From Lunularia cruciata (taxonomy: Eukaryota > Streptophyta > Marchantiopsida > Lunulariales > Lunulariaceae): 64,000 nt of DNA. The notes beneath the pieces were generated by a model. That model was given only the letters and a program-made list of their open reading frames with translations, made no database searches and was not told the DNA's origin. Every line of letters starts with the position of its first letter. The stretch's first letter is position 1. Positions 11,181-22,808 of this stretch are shown piece after piece. Position numbers and translations under genes: made by a program. The stretch is from positions 56,014,593 through 56,078,592 of the forward strand of contig OX419759.1 of the NCBI GenBank assembly GCA_948567375.1, given 5' to 3'.

Positions 11181-11630
11181 ATTGTCATGCCATTTGTAGC
11201 TTTGCATCTAGATTGTTGGGACTCTAGAGTAATAGTGATAGTAGTTAGAGGTATTTTGGCAATTACTCATAGATTACTTTCCAGTGGTTGGATTTCATGT
11301 TTAGGATACTGACTACATGGTGGGGCCCACCATCATTTGCAATGTTTGTACCATTGGGTGTGTCATTAGCAAGACCGTTTGTATGAGACCTAGGTCAAAA
11401 TCAGGAGTATACCTTGGGAGTGTAGCTCTAGAGATCTCACTTCTCTATTGTTGAGCCTTTGAGTTCCGAGCTATGGTGGACAAAGGCCGGTGAGCGTCAT
11501 ATGGTTTCTCTTAGCTAGAGTGGGTGTAGCTTGACTATAATCAATGCACAATTGTTGGCAATTTATAGAATGATAGATCAAGCGCTAATCTGAGTTGAGT
11601 TGATTTGAGTGGTGTAAACAAACTGATTAT

Positions 11631-11735
11631 TGTTGCACTTTAGAGTCCATGCATGACTTATGTGTGAGTTGTGCTTCTATAGTACATGATGTTGACAGCA
11701 ATGTATGTTGTGTAGCAATGTATATATGCATGACA
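11631..11735 (+). repeat. Family D right terminal repeat (105 bp)
   Basis: Matches 11076-11180 with a modest number of substitutions. The match stops exactly after GACA, where family B sequence begins. Confidence 0.75.
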
Positions 11736-14700
11736 CCATTTTGCAAATGATATACAATTTTCTCAAGGATTCACTCTTAGCAAGGATATACCAATGCTCA
11801 AAATGAGTATTTGCATTACCACTTCAAAACCATCAACATCAATGGCTCCCAAGAAGAAGCTAAGAATGGATGATTTCTTCATCTAAAAGCAACAAGAGGA
11901 CTAACATGTGTTGGAGGATGTTGCCAATATCCCAATAGGCCAACTCATTGCTTTGAATTCTACATTGAAAAAGGAACTTAGAGGTGGTTTGAGATTTAAA
12001 AGGAGCAAGAGAAAGAAGAAAGCAAAGGATAAAACTTTGGTATCAATGGAGGTAGTGGATGTAAAACTAGCACCATGTGAGGCTTGTGAATATGCTTCCA
12101 AAGTTGATGTGAGAGTGAATGGTCACAACACCAAAGATGCACCTGTTGATGGAAGATCTACATTGATTGTTATGTTAGAGAGATTGATGAAGTTGGGCAT
12201 GATACCCTCTAGATTTTCAACACTTATGGTGACCATGGCAATCAAGCAACAAGTTTGATTGGTAGGTGTAATGAACAAGGTGGTAAAATCAATTATACAA
12301 ATTCAAAATCTCATGACTTTCTAAGTCTTGAAGATTCAAGCTATGATTTCTTACTTAAAAGAGTATGGTTGAGAGCAACCTGTACAATTGATTGATAGCA
12401 CAAAGGGTACTTAAGAACTAGGCCATCAAACCATTGATTCTTGGAACTTATACCACCAACATTGCACATTCATATACACCATCTTATCATTATTGGGAAT
12501 CATATTGAAAAGGAGTTTTAAGTGTGAATATAAGCATCGAGGAAGATACCTCCATGGATGAGAATGAATTTGCATCTAATTCAGATGTGTATCTCTTATG
12601 TGCCATGGATTTTGTGCATAAACAAGAGATTCTGAAGGGCCTTGATTTTGAAAGATCTTGATAAATCATCATTGGCACTTGAGGGGATAAAAAAAAGACT
12701 ATCTTCCCTCAAGTATGGCCAAAATGTAACCAAAGAAGGGAAGGTAAGATATGAAGAGATTTTATTCAAGTTTATCCATATGTTTACTTTTAGTTACAAG
12801 GATCTCAAAGAAGTTACCTTGGAGGAGTACCAAATAGAGGTGGAATCACATGCAAGACCTATTTGCTAAAAGCACTGATGCATTAGCTCACCAACCACTT
12901 TGATTGTGAAAGAAAAGATTGGTAAGCTCAAGGAAGCTGGGTTTATTTTTGAGGTGGAGAATTTGGAATAAGTATCCTCAATTGTGCTTTCAAAGAAGAA
13001 GAATGGCAAAATCCAAGTAGGTGTGGAGTACAAGAACCTCAATGTTGTTACTAAGGACTATTATTCATTGCCATTAATCTATAAAATATTGGAGGAGGTT
13101 GTCTATCATGAGAAATAGAGTTCTAGAGATGGTTATAGTGGGTATAATCAAATCATGATTACACTAAAGCATCAACAACTCACCACATTCACTACACATT
13201 GGGGTACTTATGATTTCAAGGTCATGCCTTTTATGTTTTGCAATGCTCCAACCACATTCCAATGGTTCATGAATAAGGTGTTTGAACCTTTCATAAATTT
13301 GTGCAAAAATTCATTGATGACTTTTGTGTCTATGGGAGTAAGGAAGTGCACTTTGAGCACCTGATCAAGGTCTTGCAAAGCTTGGATGAGGACAATTTCA
13401 TCATTCAACACCAAGAAGTCATCTTTGTTTGTGAAGAAAGTTTACTTTTGAGGTATGTCATTTTCAAGGATGGAATAAAAATGGATCCTAAAATGGTAAT
13501 GAAAATCTAGATCTTTTATTCCCTTCAAGCTTGACAAAGTTATGCCAATTCTTTAGGATAGTTGGGTACTATAGGAGGTTCATATTCTCATTTTCTAACA
13601 ATAAGTATGTAGATGCATAGACTATTTAAATGAAAAAGAGTGCAAAATAAATGGTGATTTTGGACAACAAGGAGGCTTTCCAAGTTTTTGAGGAACTCAA
13701 ACAATCCCTTGTTATGGCTCCAATTCTTACCAAATCTGATTGTAATAAGCCTTTCATCCTTTACATTGATATTTCCAATGTAGCTATAAGATGCACTCTT
13801 AGTCAATTAGACCAAGATGGCATGATAATCCAATAGCCTATGCTAGTAGAAAAATGGTCTTACCAAAGAGAAACTATTTTATAAAATAAAAAAGGGCTGG
13901 CAATGGTTTTTGGTCTCAAGAAGTTTAGACACTATTGGATTTGAGAGAAGTTCATTATTATCATGGATTATAAGGATTTGAAGTACATCTTCAATAAGCC
14001 TAATATGGAAGGAAGTTAGCAAGGTGAATGGTACTCTTATTTTAGTTTGAATACACCATTGAGGATAGGCCAAGGAAGAAACCTAAAAATGATAATTTTT
14101 TATCTAAGACTTATGATCATGATGGAGTTGAGCCAAAGGATAATTCCTTCCCAAATGAAGAACTTATGACCATCTCAATCACTTAAGAGATTGAGATGTA
14201 TGGACTTTGTTACAAGAAGAAAGTATTTAGATTGGATGCATGCTAGAGAGAGGATGGTCCTTATAATAAGATCAAGACCTTATACAATGGTGGAGGAGAT
14301 TCTTTTTCACCAAGGAAAAAATGGTCTACTCTAAAGAGCAATGGGTAATGAGAATTTTGTCATACTCATGACAGAGTTTCATGATGGTTCATGGTGGTTC
14401 ATGTTGATTCATGGTTGGTCTGTGCAGGTTACTTTGTAGGAAAGGTGATGGTTTTCAAGATTCTAAAGGTAGGTTACCATTGGAGGAGGATTGTTAAGAA
14501 TTGTCTTGATTATTGAAATTTTTTTATATTTATCAAGCTTTTGTTAGAAAATCTATCTCCACTCTACCTCTAAGATCAATTCTATTGCTATGATATTTTG
14601 AGAAGTGGGGAATTGACTTTGTAGGTCATCTCAATAGAAATCCATGGAACAATAGGTATATTGTGATAGTTACTAATTACCTTACCAAGAGGATTGAGGC

Positions 14701-15081
14701 TACACCATTGAGAGATAAGAATGAAGATGAATTTGGTCATTTTCTTTGTAAATGCATCATCATAAGGTTTGGTTGCCTTTTGGAGTTGATTTCGGATAAA
14801 GGAGGATAGTTTACAAGAAAATTCAATGCAACCATGATAAAAAATTTCTTTATAACTCATATATTGACTATATCATATAAGCCAAACTCCAATGGCTTGA
14901 TAGAGAGAACCAATCAAAACTTGTGCATGATGTTGGCAAAAGATGCAAAAATGGAGGGGGCTAAACATCATTGGTACAAGAGAATTCAACCCAGTTTTGT
15001 GGGAGTATATAATATCCACTAGGTATTCTCCCTTTCATTTGGTATATGGTCTTATGTCTACTTTACCTACTCACTTTGATC
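11736..15081 (+). pseudogene. Second family B element: protease to integrase core, heavily decayed
   Basis: Homologous to the better copy at 46.3-51.1 kb, starting at the equivalent of 47.45 kb. The gag half is missing. The protease region lies in 11908-12258 (VRVNGHN followed by VDGRS, where the other copy has VDGGL). The RT runs about 12.64-13.50 kb, with the catalytic FIDDFCVYG at about 13.31 kb. RNase H follows at 13.65-14.1 kb. The integrase zinc region is near 14.4-14.55 kb, and the core near 14.65-15.03 kb contains KPNSNGLIERTN with the catalytic Glu. Frameshifts and stops are frequent throughout. Its integrase is interrupted at 15081 by a solo LTR of the same family. Confidence 0.85.
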
Positions 15082-15770
15082 TGTAACACCCATTTGTGCA
15101 TGTGTGTGGTATTGTGATATTTAGCTTGGTATTACAAGTACTTAAGAGATATTATTTATAGAGATAAAGGATGGTTCTATATTAGTCATGGTTAGCTAAA
15201 GTTAGTCATAGCTAAGATAGAGGGGACTTTACTTTAGAGGAAGTAGAAAAGATGAGCACAACTATTTTGGATTTTAGTGTGTTGACTTTGTATTATTCCT
15301 AGGTGTTTGGCTTTGAGGAAAGAGTTGAGAACTCTTGGCCCGCAAGCCTTTTTGTTTTGGATTCTTCATTAGTCCAAGGATAGCCCATGTGAAGGAATCC
15401 TTGACTTAGTGGTTGGGTCAAGATAAGACCACATGCTTAGGGGAATATGCTCATGTGAATGGATATTCCTTTCTACTTTTTGACTTTACTTGACTTTTAG
15501 TCTAGTAACTTGAGTTACTATGGTAATTAGTAACTTTGGTACATAACTATTTCACAAGTATATAAACAAGGGGTGAGGAGGTACTCATCATCCTTTCATT
15601 TACAACTATCTCTCTCTCATTGAGTTCTCTAGTGAGCGATGTCTTGAGTCTTGGAGTGTTAGCCTTGGAGGAGTATGATGGAGTTGGGGTTCCTTGCCTT
15701 CTAAGTCCATGGTGTGCTACCATAATAGCCATCAGAGGTTCATCCTGAGTGAGAGACAGGCCGGCTCACA
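15082..15770 (+). repeat. Solo family B LTR inserted in a family B integrase, GATC duplication
   Basis: Full B LTR, TGTAACACCC...GGCTCACA, 689 bp. The host sequence reads CTTTGATC immediately before and GATCTTCC immediately after. The uninterrupted copy near 50.62 kb reads TTTGATCTTCCC, so GATC is a perfect 4 bp target-site duplication. This is a clean solo LTR from a later insertion into an older relative. The TATATAAA promoter motif is near 15558. Confidence 0.93.
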
Positions 15771-16205
15771 GATCTTCCTACCTTCCAAAGCATACATAAG
15801 AAATTTAAGAAGGTACAAGAAGGTGATGTAAAGAAGTACAAGAAGGAACAACTAATGGAATTGGAGGAGGCAAGAGTAATTGTTATGGTTCAAGTGGAGC
15901 AAGATCAAAAGAAAAAAAAGGAGATGTATGAAAAGAGACAAAGCAAGAAGGTAGAGCACTTCAGAGAAGATGATTGGGTAATGTTTTTTGGTTCCATTTG
16001 ATTCAAGAGGGTGCAAAAGAAATTCTTACCTAAGTACTTTAGACCTTTCATGGTGGAGAAGATGTGATACAATTACACCTATGATCTTAAGGATTTAACA
16101 TGAAGACGCTTTGATATGATTAACCATGATAAGTTAAAGTAATATCATAGAAGGTAAAGGGACATTCATTCCAAGGACAAAATGGAATCTTAGTCTTGGG
16201 ATAAA
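15771..16205 (+). pseudogene. Family B integrase C-terminal end, continued after the solo LTR
   Basis: Continues the integrase from 15081, aligned with 50.63-51.06 kb. The Lys-rich segment, the KYFRPFMVEKM region and the HDKLK end are recognisable, with stops. It runs into the LTR at 16206. Confidence 0.8.
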
Positions 16206-16942
16206 TATAGCATCCCTTGGTGCAGGTAAGCTCTATTGGGATATTTTTTTAAGTATTAAAAGTAGTTGAAGATATTGTTTATATGGAGTTTAACCAAGCT
16301 TTATATTAGTCATGATTAGCTAGAGTTAGTCATAGCTAAGATAGAAGTGATTGCCTTTTAGAGTAAATAGAAAGAGTGAGGATCATTATTCTTGATTCTA
16401 GTGTATTGACTTAATATTATTACTAGGTGTTTGGCTTTGAGGAAAGAGTTTAGAACTCTTGGACTAATCTTTTTATTTGAATTTTTTATAGTCCAAGGAT
16501 GGCACATGGGCAAAAAATTTTGACTTATTTATTATGTCAAGATAAGAGCATATGCATAAGAGATTATTCATATGAGTTTAGATATTCTTTTAGATTTTTT
16601 TAACTTATACAATGTTTTGCCTAATAACTTGAGTTACTCCAATAATTAATAACTTTGATGTATAACTATATTTTACAAAGATATAAACTAGGGAGGATAA
16701 AGTACTTATTATCCTTTAATTTGTAACTATCACTCTCTCATTGAATTCTCATTATAGAATTCAATGAGAGAGAGAGAGTGAGCAATGACTTGAGTCTTGG
16801 AAGTGCCTTGGAGTTTTAGCCTTGGAAGAGTGATGGAGTTTTGGTTTCTTACCTTCTTAGTCCATGGTGCGATGGTTCGAACCTCTAATGGCTTAATAGC
16901 CATTAGAGGTTCATTTTTGAGAGAGCCATAGATATACTCACA
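16206..16942 (+). repeat. Old, divergent family B 3' LTR
   Basis: It aligns along its length with the other B LTRs but is clearly more diverged, beginning TATAGCATCCC and ending ATACTCACA. It carries a local inverted duplication near 16741-16775, where GAATTCTCAT and ATAGAATTC flank a repeat of the CT/GA-rich leader. It closes the element whose internal region starts at 11736. Its divergence from the solo LTR at 15082 agrees with the latter being a later arrival. Confidence 0.8.
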
Positions 16943-17722
16943 TTTCCATGGCATCCTTGATGCCCTATTACAATGACTGAATGACTTAATTTGAAAATTC
17001 TTTCTAAACCTCCTATGATAGCAACAATCACCATGGTGCACAAAGAAGTACACAAAGAGTTCTAGATTGATTTATAATGGGACACCTCTTCTTCAACTAG
17101 TGTGACATTGTCTTGCAACACATGATAAAGAATACAAAACATTTTCATTCAAGGAGGGCCTTCTATTTTGTGAGAACTAGATCTATGTTCCAACTATGGG
17201 TGATCTCTAATGTGTTGCTTCAAGAGGCCCATGACTTACCAATCACTTGTCACTTGTGGACAAAACATGAGTACCTTGCAACATTAATGGTGGTAGCCAA
17301 ACATGGCATGTGAAGTTTGAGAGGTTGATCAATCTTGTGAGAGTTGCCAAAGCAACGAGATCAATAACCAAGAACCAGGTGGACTACTTCAACCACTTCC
17401 CATTCCATCTTCCTGATGGGAACATGTAAATCTTGACCTCATCACATCCTTGCTCAAGACAGATCAAGGCCATCATGTGTTTGTTGATAAACTTAGCAAG
17501 CAGATTCACTTGGCACCCACCATGGATACCATAGATACTCCAATGCTAGTCAATATTTACTTTGACATTACCTTCAAGCACCATTGGATGCCAAAGGGTT
17601 GTCATTTCTGATCATGATCCTCTATTCATTGGTAAATTTTGGCAAGTGCTCTTTGAGCTACTTGGCACCAAGTTTATTTTGTCTTATGGTCTATCATCCT
17701 CAATTGTTGAACCTAATTGGAA
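16943..17722 (+). pseudogene. Gypsy integrase remnant next to a family E LTR
   Basis: From about 17.36 kb a gypsy integrase core can be read with frameshifts: LLQPLPIPSS, DLITSLLKTDQGHH, VFVDKLSKQIHLAPT, then ISDHDPLFIGKFW and ELLGTKFILSYG, stopping where the LTR begins at 17723. The DHDPLF box carries the second catalytic Asp region. The part with the catalytic Glu is missing. It is probably the 3' portion of an E element with an internal deletion, though assigning it to E rests only on adjacency. From 16943 to about 17.1 kb I recognise nothing. Confidence 0.65.
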
Positions 17723-18172
17723 TATAATAATATGGAGTTAACAAACAAGTTAGGAAAGGCTAATGAGTTAGTAAAATAATCAAAATATAGTTAAGAATTC
17801 TAAGAATATTCCAAAAGCATCTAGAAAGCTTCTTGGTAGAATGTTGAAGTATCTAGTAAGCTTCTTGGTTGGAAGCTTCTAAAACTTTCCAAGAATTGGA
17901 TAACTTGCACACCAAGTTAATTGCTAGCTTAGCTTGTATGCCAAGTAGGTAGCTTCTAGAAGGAAGCTTCTTGGCTAGCTTATCTTGCACTCTAAGAGGG
18001 CAATTTCAAGAATGAAGCTTCCTTGGAAGGTTCTCAAAAGCCTTGTATTACTTCACTATAAATACTAAAACCCAAGCTCATGCTAAGCATTCAAAGTTTC
18101 CCTCATTTGAGAGTTCTAATCTGATCCTTCACATCATCTTCCATTCAAATATTTCTCTCCTTGGTCTTTTAC
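17723..18172 (+). repeat. Family E LTR (450 bp)
   Basis: It matches the LTRs at 22400-22808 (minus) and 42521-42946 (plus). It starts TATAATAATATGGAG (consensus TGTAACAATATGGAG) and ends GGTCTTTTACA. The middle is built of variations on AGCTTCTTGG / AAGCTTCTAGAA with several short inverted pairs. A TATAAATAC sequence near 18057 is the probable promoter. No target duplication is visible, and no primer site follows on the right, so it is a 3' or solo LTR. Confidence 0.85.
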
Positions 18173-18699
18173 ACCTTCATTCATATCAAGCCTTCCTTAG
18201 ACTTAAAAGCAAGTGTGTGTGCTCACCAAGATGGTGCACAATCAATGTCAACACAAGAGGACTTGGCCAATAAAGAAGTAGGAGGTAGATTGCCAACAAA
18301 GGGCAAGGAGACCCTTCACAACCACAACAAAGTCCTCTTGTGATGCCTCCTTGGATAGATGGAGAAGCACACTACAACATCTATGGAGAGCATGACAATT
18401 GTTGTACTCACATTTTTCATTTTTTTAGTTTCTGTGCAATTTTGAAGAAGAAGTGTATAGACAAAGTCGTATTGAACCCAAACGGCATTGAATGGTTAAG
18501 AATGGGGACTTTGGGTTGAAACCCAAAGAGACATGACTCTGAGTCCAAAGCAAAGTACTTGGGTCAGAAATGGCCAAGAGAGACAAAGTCCCTTACTTTG
18601 TCTTGGGATGATCAACTCAATGTGAAGACGGCATAACAACTTCCCTTTGGAGGGGCAAATCAAGAAAGTATAAGCAAAGAAATGGTAGACAAGGCATGA
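18173..18699. other. Unassigned sequence, last part possibly leader of the next relic
   Basis: No polymerase, LTR or tRNA gene recognised. From about 18.49 kb onward it is weakly similar to the leader of the frame in the A LTR near 55.1-55.4 kb. Confidence 0.35.
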
Positions 18700-19930
18700 A
18701 TCACTAAACCTGTATAACATTAGGAGGAAGTCATGCAAAAAGGGTGTGTTTCAATGACAAGTGACAGAGGAGTGGCTGATCAATGAGGAATTATAAAATT
18801 GGGACTTCATCAAAGGGATTTTGACATGTCCCGCAAGTATCCTAAGCCATTGAGTAGTCGATCCAAAGGAGTGCTTGTAGAGAAGCTGGTTGAGGGTTTG
18901 ATGTTTAACAAGTCTGAAGGAGTTAGGATCTTGAGACCAGGGGATGGTAGAATCATTTTTCAATTACCACGCATTGAAGATTGCACAATGCCAAAGAAGG
19001 GTGAGAAGAAGTGTCCTTTACTTGCAATCAAAAATCCAATGATCCAAAGAGTAGACATGATAGCTCGGATTGAAATCCTAAGTAGACTTTGGATCACTTT
19101 TTTGGCATGGAACTAGAATTTGAGCTTTCCATGGTTCATGGCTAAAGTAGCCTTGAGTGATTGTGAGGAGGGACCTGAGGATGAAGGAAAGAGAGGCAAT
19201 CCGGCTTGATGGATAGAGTTGGTTTGGTTTTGGGAAGAGAGGCCATGGAGGAAGATGGGGCCACATTTCTTGGGAAAGGAGCGTCTATGGAGGAGACGGA
19301 TGAGATCCAAAATTCTTTTACAACACCACGTACAAAGAACAAATACAAGGTGGATACCTATTGGGACCCAGTCAAGCAAAGCATCATTGGGACAATGATA
19401 GCACTCTTCAAGCCCAATTGCACGATTATGTAATGAAGCATCAGATAGTCTTCTCTCACCATATGTTTGCAAGCATGCCAATAAATTGGGCAAAGTCTTT
19501 TCATCAAAGAACGTGGCAGATGGTGTAGTGTTGGAGAGACCAAGATGCACCTCACTATTTGGTGCCATTTGCTGCACATTTCTATTTTGGATTGAATTTG
19601 ATGAAGGAATCTGAGCAAAGAAGATGGTGTCACATTTCCATCCAAACTTACAAAAGACTACAAATGGTGAGGACCAATAGTACATTCAATAGATCCAAAG
19701 TAGTGATGAGCATTATGCACACATAGGGTAATATATAAGAGTAGCAGTAGCCAACCCAAAGACAAGGAAGTGAAGTTGTCTAGCGGAGAGTGTGTCGCCA
19801 GTCAAGCCAAAGAAAGTGAGGAAGGTGAACCCGAGGCAAGAAATCATAGTGCTTGATGAGTCATTGGGAGCAGAAGAGTCGAGCAATGGAAGCAAAGGGG
19901 AGGTAGAAATTTAGCAATTAAGAGGAGACA
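18700..19930 (+). pseudogene. Relic of the protein encoded in the family A LTR
   Basis: Three separate stretches match the minus-strand frame at 54.3-55.1 kb in the same order. The first is 18799-19116: KYPKPLSS, then EGVRILRPGDG against EGVRVSRPREG, ending FLAWN before a TAG. The second has CEEGPEDEGKRGNPA before a TGA at 19207. The third is 19206-19433: LVLGREAMEEDG and YWDPVKQSIIGTMIALFKP against YWDPIQRSIVGAMMAMFKP. A one-base shift separates the last part from the earlier frame. Further on, MVSHFHPNLQ matches MVSHMHPNLQ. The copy ends where the minus-strand E element begins. No domain in it is one I can name. Confidence 0.7.
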
Positions 19931-22399
19931 ATGCTTAGAGTAAAATTTCCATTGTCATAGTTGTCATAGGACTTCTTGCATGTGATTCAAATGTTCTAGC
20001 TCTATCCTACTATAGATTAAGATGTCATCCAAGAACACCACCACATACCAATCCAATAATCTATCCAACACCCAATGCATCTGATCCATGAAGACTATTG
20101 GAGCATTAGTGAGCCCAAAAGGTAGAACTCTCCACTCTTAATGCCCATACCTTATGCAAAATGCAGTTTTTGGCACATCCTTCCTATCAAAAGGGATTTG
20201 CCAATAACTGCTGCAAAGATCCAACTTGGAGAAGTATTATGCTCCACTCAATTCATCAAGCAAGTCATCAATCCAAGGCAAGGGATATGCATTCTTCATT
20301 GCTTGCTTATTGAGCTCATAGTAATCAATACAAAAATGAAGTCCTTGGACTTCATTTTTTCCATCCTTCTTTGGAACAAATAGTACCGGTGCTCCACTAT
20401 GTTGTATGAAGTTCTCCTCCAACAACTCTATAAGTTTTATTTGCAACTTCTCCAACTCCTTTGGTGAGAGCCGATAGATTGGTCTACTCGTTGGAGTACT
20501 CCTTGGCAATAACTCAATCTTGAAAGGCATACCACGATCGGAGTGTAATCCTCTTGGCAGATCATCCGGAAACACATCTGCAAACTCTTGAACTATTTAA
20601 TCAACCATTGTTTGATGAGGCTCTTGGCCCTCCTCAGATTGTCCTTGCACAATTGGCTTAATCCACACCGCAAAAACAGACTTATCTTCCTCCAAAGCTT
20701 GCTCTATGGCTGCTTCATAACAAACTTCCCATCTAGGGACTCATCTCTCTTCAAGGCTTACTCTATGGCTACCTTCCCAACAAACTTCCCATCCTAAGAT
20801 TGACTATTTTTAGGTGTCTTACTCAAAGGTGCCAGACAACCTAATCAAAAATTCCGACCTTGGGGTTGTACTTGAATTTATCGTTGGGTCCAATCAAATT
20901 GAAAGTTATGACGTTCAAGCCAAGGTAGTCCTAGAATGACATTGTAGTGTAGAGGTACCACTACAAACCTTATACACTCTAAATACTCCTTCCCAATCTT
21001 AGAGGTAACAGGATGTGAGGTACATGATGTAGAACTCTTTCTACCATCCATCATCAATCTACTTCCAATTATTAGCTTGATAGGAATACCCAATTCCTTT
21101 ACTACTTGCATAGACATTAATTCTTTGAACTTCTAGAATCAACCAAAATCTTACAACCCCAATTAGATATTGTACCTTGCAAGTGAAGCAAAATTGCATA
21201 GGTCAAGCCTTCAATCCCATTAGAACTATTCAAGCTCCCAATAGGCAGCTCAAAATCTCTTATTGGGATTCCTCATTTCTATGATCATTCTGCTCCACAA
21301 ACTTGATCGGGGCAACTTGTCAAGGTCACCCATTCTTGAGTGGAAATTCAATGATGCAATGTCCCAATTGGCAACAATAAAAACAACCACCATTTTGTTA
21401 TAGTTTTTCTCTATTTGTAATGCCAAGTGGTCTCTATTGAATGACATCAATCTCCATTGGTGCCAACTCCTCCACTTGTATATAATGTATCGGTAGGTTC
21501 TATGGAGGTCAAGGTCAAGACCAAGCTTTTGCAACCAAGGAATCAAAACGTTTGGCCAACTGCATGGCTTCCTCCAAGTGTTGTGGCTCTTGCATAGTTG
21601 CATCTAATTTGATTCTTGACTTCAAGCCCCTCACAAATCAATCTAGAGCTTCACCTTCCAATATATTTGGAATTTGCATGATGTAACTTCTTATAGAGCC
21701 AATCTGTTTCAACTCTGCCAACCTTTCTTGTGTGGCATTTATAGCTTGGAATTGACTTATTATTGCACTTTTAAATTCTACCCACGTCAACATTGGTGCA
21801 ACAATTTGTCATTCTGCTTGTTCCACTCAGAATCTCTACCATAGCTTTGCTACTCCATCCAATTGGCTAACAGCCAAGAGAATTTGTTTCCGCTCTTCTT
21901 GAAGATTGGTAGCTTCAAAATAATGTTCAGAGTCAAAGAAAAAATTCTCCACTACACTTGGTAGATTCTTGCCTTCAAATACCATAGGTTTAGGGAATTG
22001 GATTTGATCTTTTCCTTCTCAAATTGGTACACTCTCTACATACTCTTGTTGTCAATGATCTTGTTCATCCAACAATTGAGTAAGGTGCTCAATTTGTTGT
22101 TGTATAGCAATGATAACCTCAAGCATTGCCACCATGGTTATTACTCTATCATGCCATCCCTAATCTATCTAATCTATTAATAATAGCACATCCACCATTC
22201 TCCATAAGTTACAACCAAAAGCACCAAGGGTTCCTTAGATATGGTGATCATATGCAGAAAATCTTGTCCAAAGTGTGAGATGATGAATTGTGTGAAAAAA
22301 TGCTTGGGTAGTACTTGGACACAAAAATCCCAATGGTTTGGTGGGAATGGATTTGGTGGTCCATAAATTCCATCCATCCCATTCTTGCTCTGATACCAA
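19931..22399 (-). pseudogene. Family E gypsy element: gag, protease and partial reverse transcriptase
   Basis: Read leftward from its primer site. Gag occupies about 22.35-21.3 kb and ends with a zinc knuckle CFYCCQLGHC near 21.37 kb whose fourth ligand is Phe. The protease active site reads LVDSRSS near 21.13 kb, where DSGSS would be expected, followed by VILGLPWLERHN near 20.93 kb. The RT runs from 20575: [34 protein letters not shown], then VFLDDILIYS near 20.01 kb, the YxDD box. The RT stops just beyond this at about 19.94 kb, so RNase H, integrase and the 3' LTR are gone. Several frameshifts exist and the copy is inactive. Confidence 0.82.
22387..22398 (-). promoter_or_regulatory. Primer binding site of the E element (tRNA-iMet type)
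   Basis: On the minus strand, one base after the LTR end, the sequence is TGGTATCAGAGC. This is the standard plant retrotransposon primer site complementary to the 3' end of initiator methionine tRNA. It is unmutated and sets the orientation of the element and of its LTR. Confidence 0.92.
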
Positions 22400-22808
22400 T
22401 GTAAAAGACCAAGACCAAGGAGAAAAATAGGAGAATAGAAGCTCACATTGGGACCTCTAAATGTCTAGCATGAGCTTCAACTCTTGTTATTATAGGGATC
22501 ATACAAGGCAATTGAGAAGCTTCTCAAGAAGTTTCCTTGAGCCGCTTTCTTAGAGTGCAAGCTAACTTAATTGAGAAGCTTCTCAAGAAGCTTCTTTCTA
22601 GAAGCCGCTTACTTAGCGTGCAGGCTAAGCTAGTCAAAAGCTTTTAAAAGCTTCCTTCTAGAAGCTACCTACTTGGGGTGCAAGCTAAGCTAGCCATGAA
22701 GCTTTCCAAGAAGCTTACTAGATACTTATGGAATATTCTAGGCTAATTTGTCTTATTTGCTACTTTGTTAGCCCTACTAACTTTGTTGTTAAACTCCATA
22801 TTGTTACA
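22400..22808 (-). repeat. Family E 5' LTR (409 bp)
   Basis: In its own orientation it starts TGTAACAATATGGAGTTT and ends GGTCTTTTACA, directly followed by the primer site. It has the same internal AGCTTCT-type short repeats as the copies at 17723 and 42521. Confidence 0.9.

Larger units (their letters stand above)
11076..11735 (+). mobile_element. Family D: 660 bp TRIM-like element with 105 bp terminal direct repeats
   Basis: Two direct repeats of exactly 105 bp bound it, at 11076-11180 and 11631-11735. Each starts TG (TGTGGCAC or TGTTGCAC) and ends CA (GCACGACA or GCATGACA). The 450 bp interior has no long frame. A second copy on the minus strand at 43260-43799 has the same 105 bp repeat and the same interior. 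TG...CA repeats of this size around a short noncoding core fit terminal-repeat retrotransposons in miniature. I see no standard tRNA primer site inside either repeat, and the flanks show no clear target duplication, so the class is tentative. Confidence 0.65.

Noticed and set aside
11076-11735. Tandem satellite with a 557 bp period
   Set aside because: The second unit stops after exactly 105 bp in both copies, which fits terminal repeats of a small element better than an array.
17718-18177. Target-site duplication around the E LTR at 17723
   Set aside because: The flanking pentamers (TGGAA and CCTTC) do not match.
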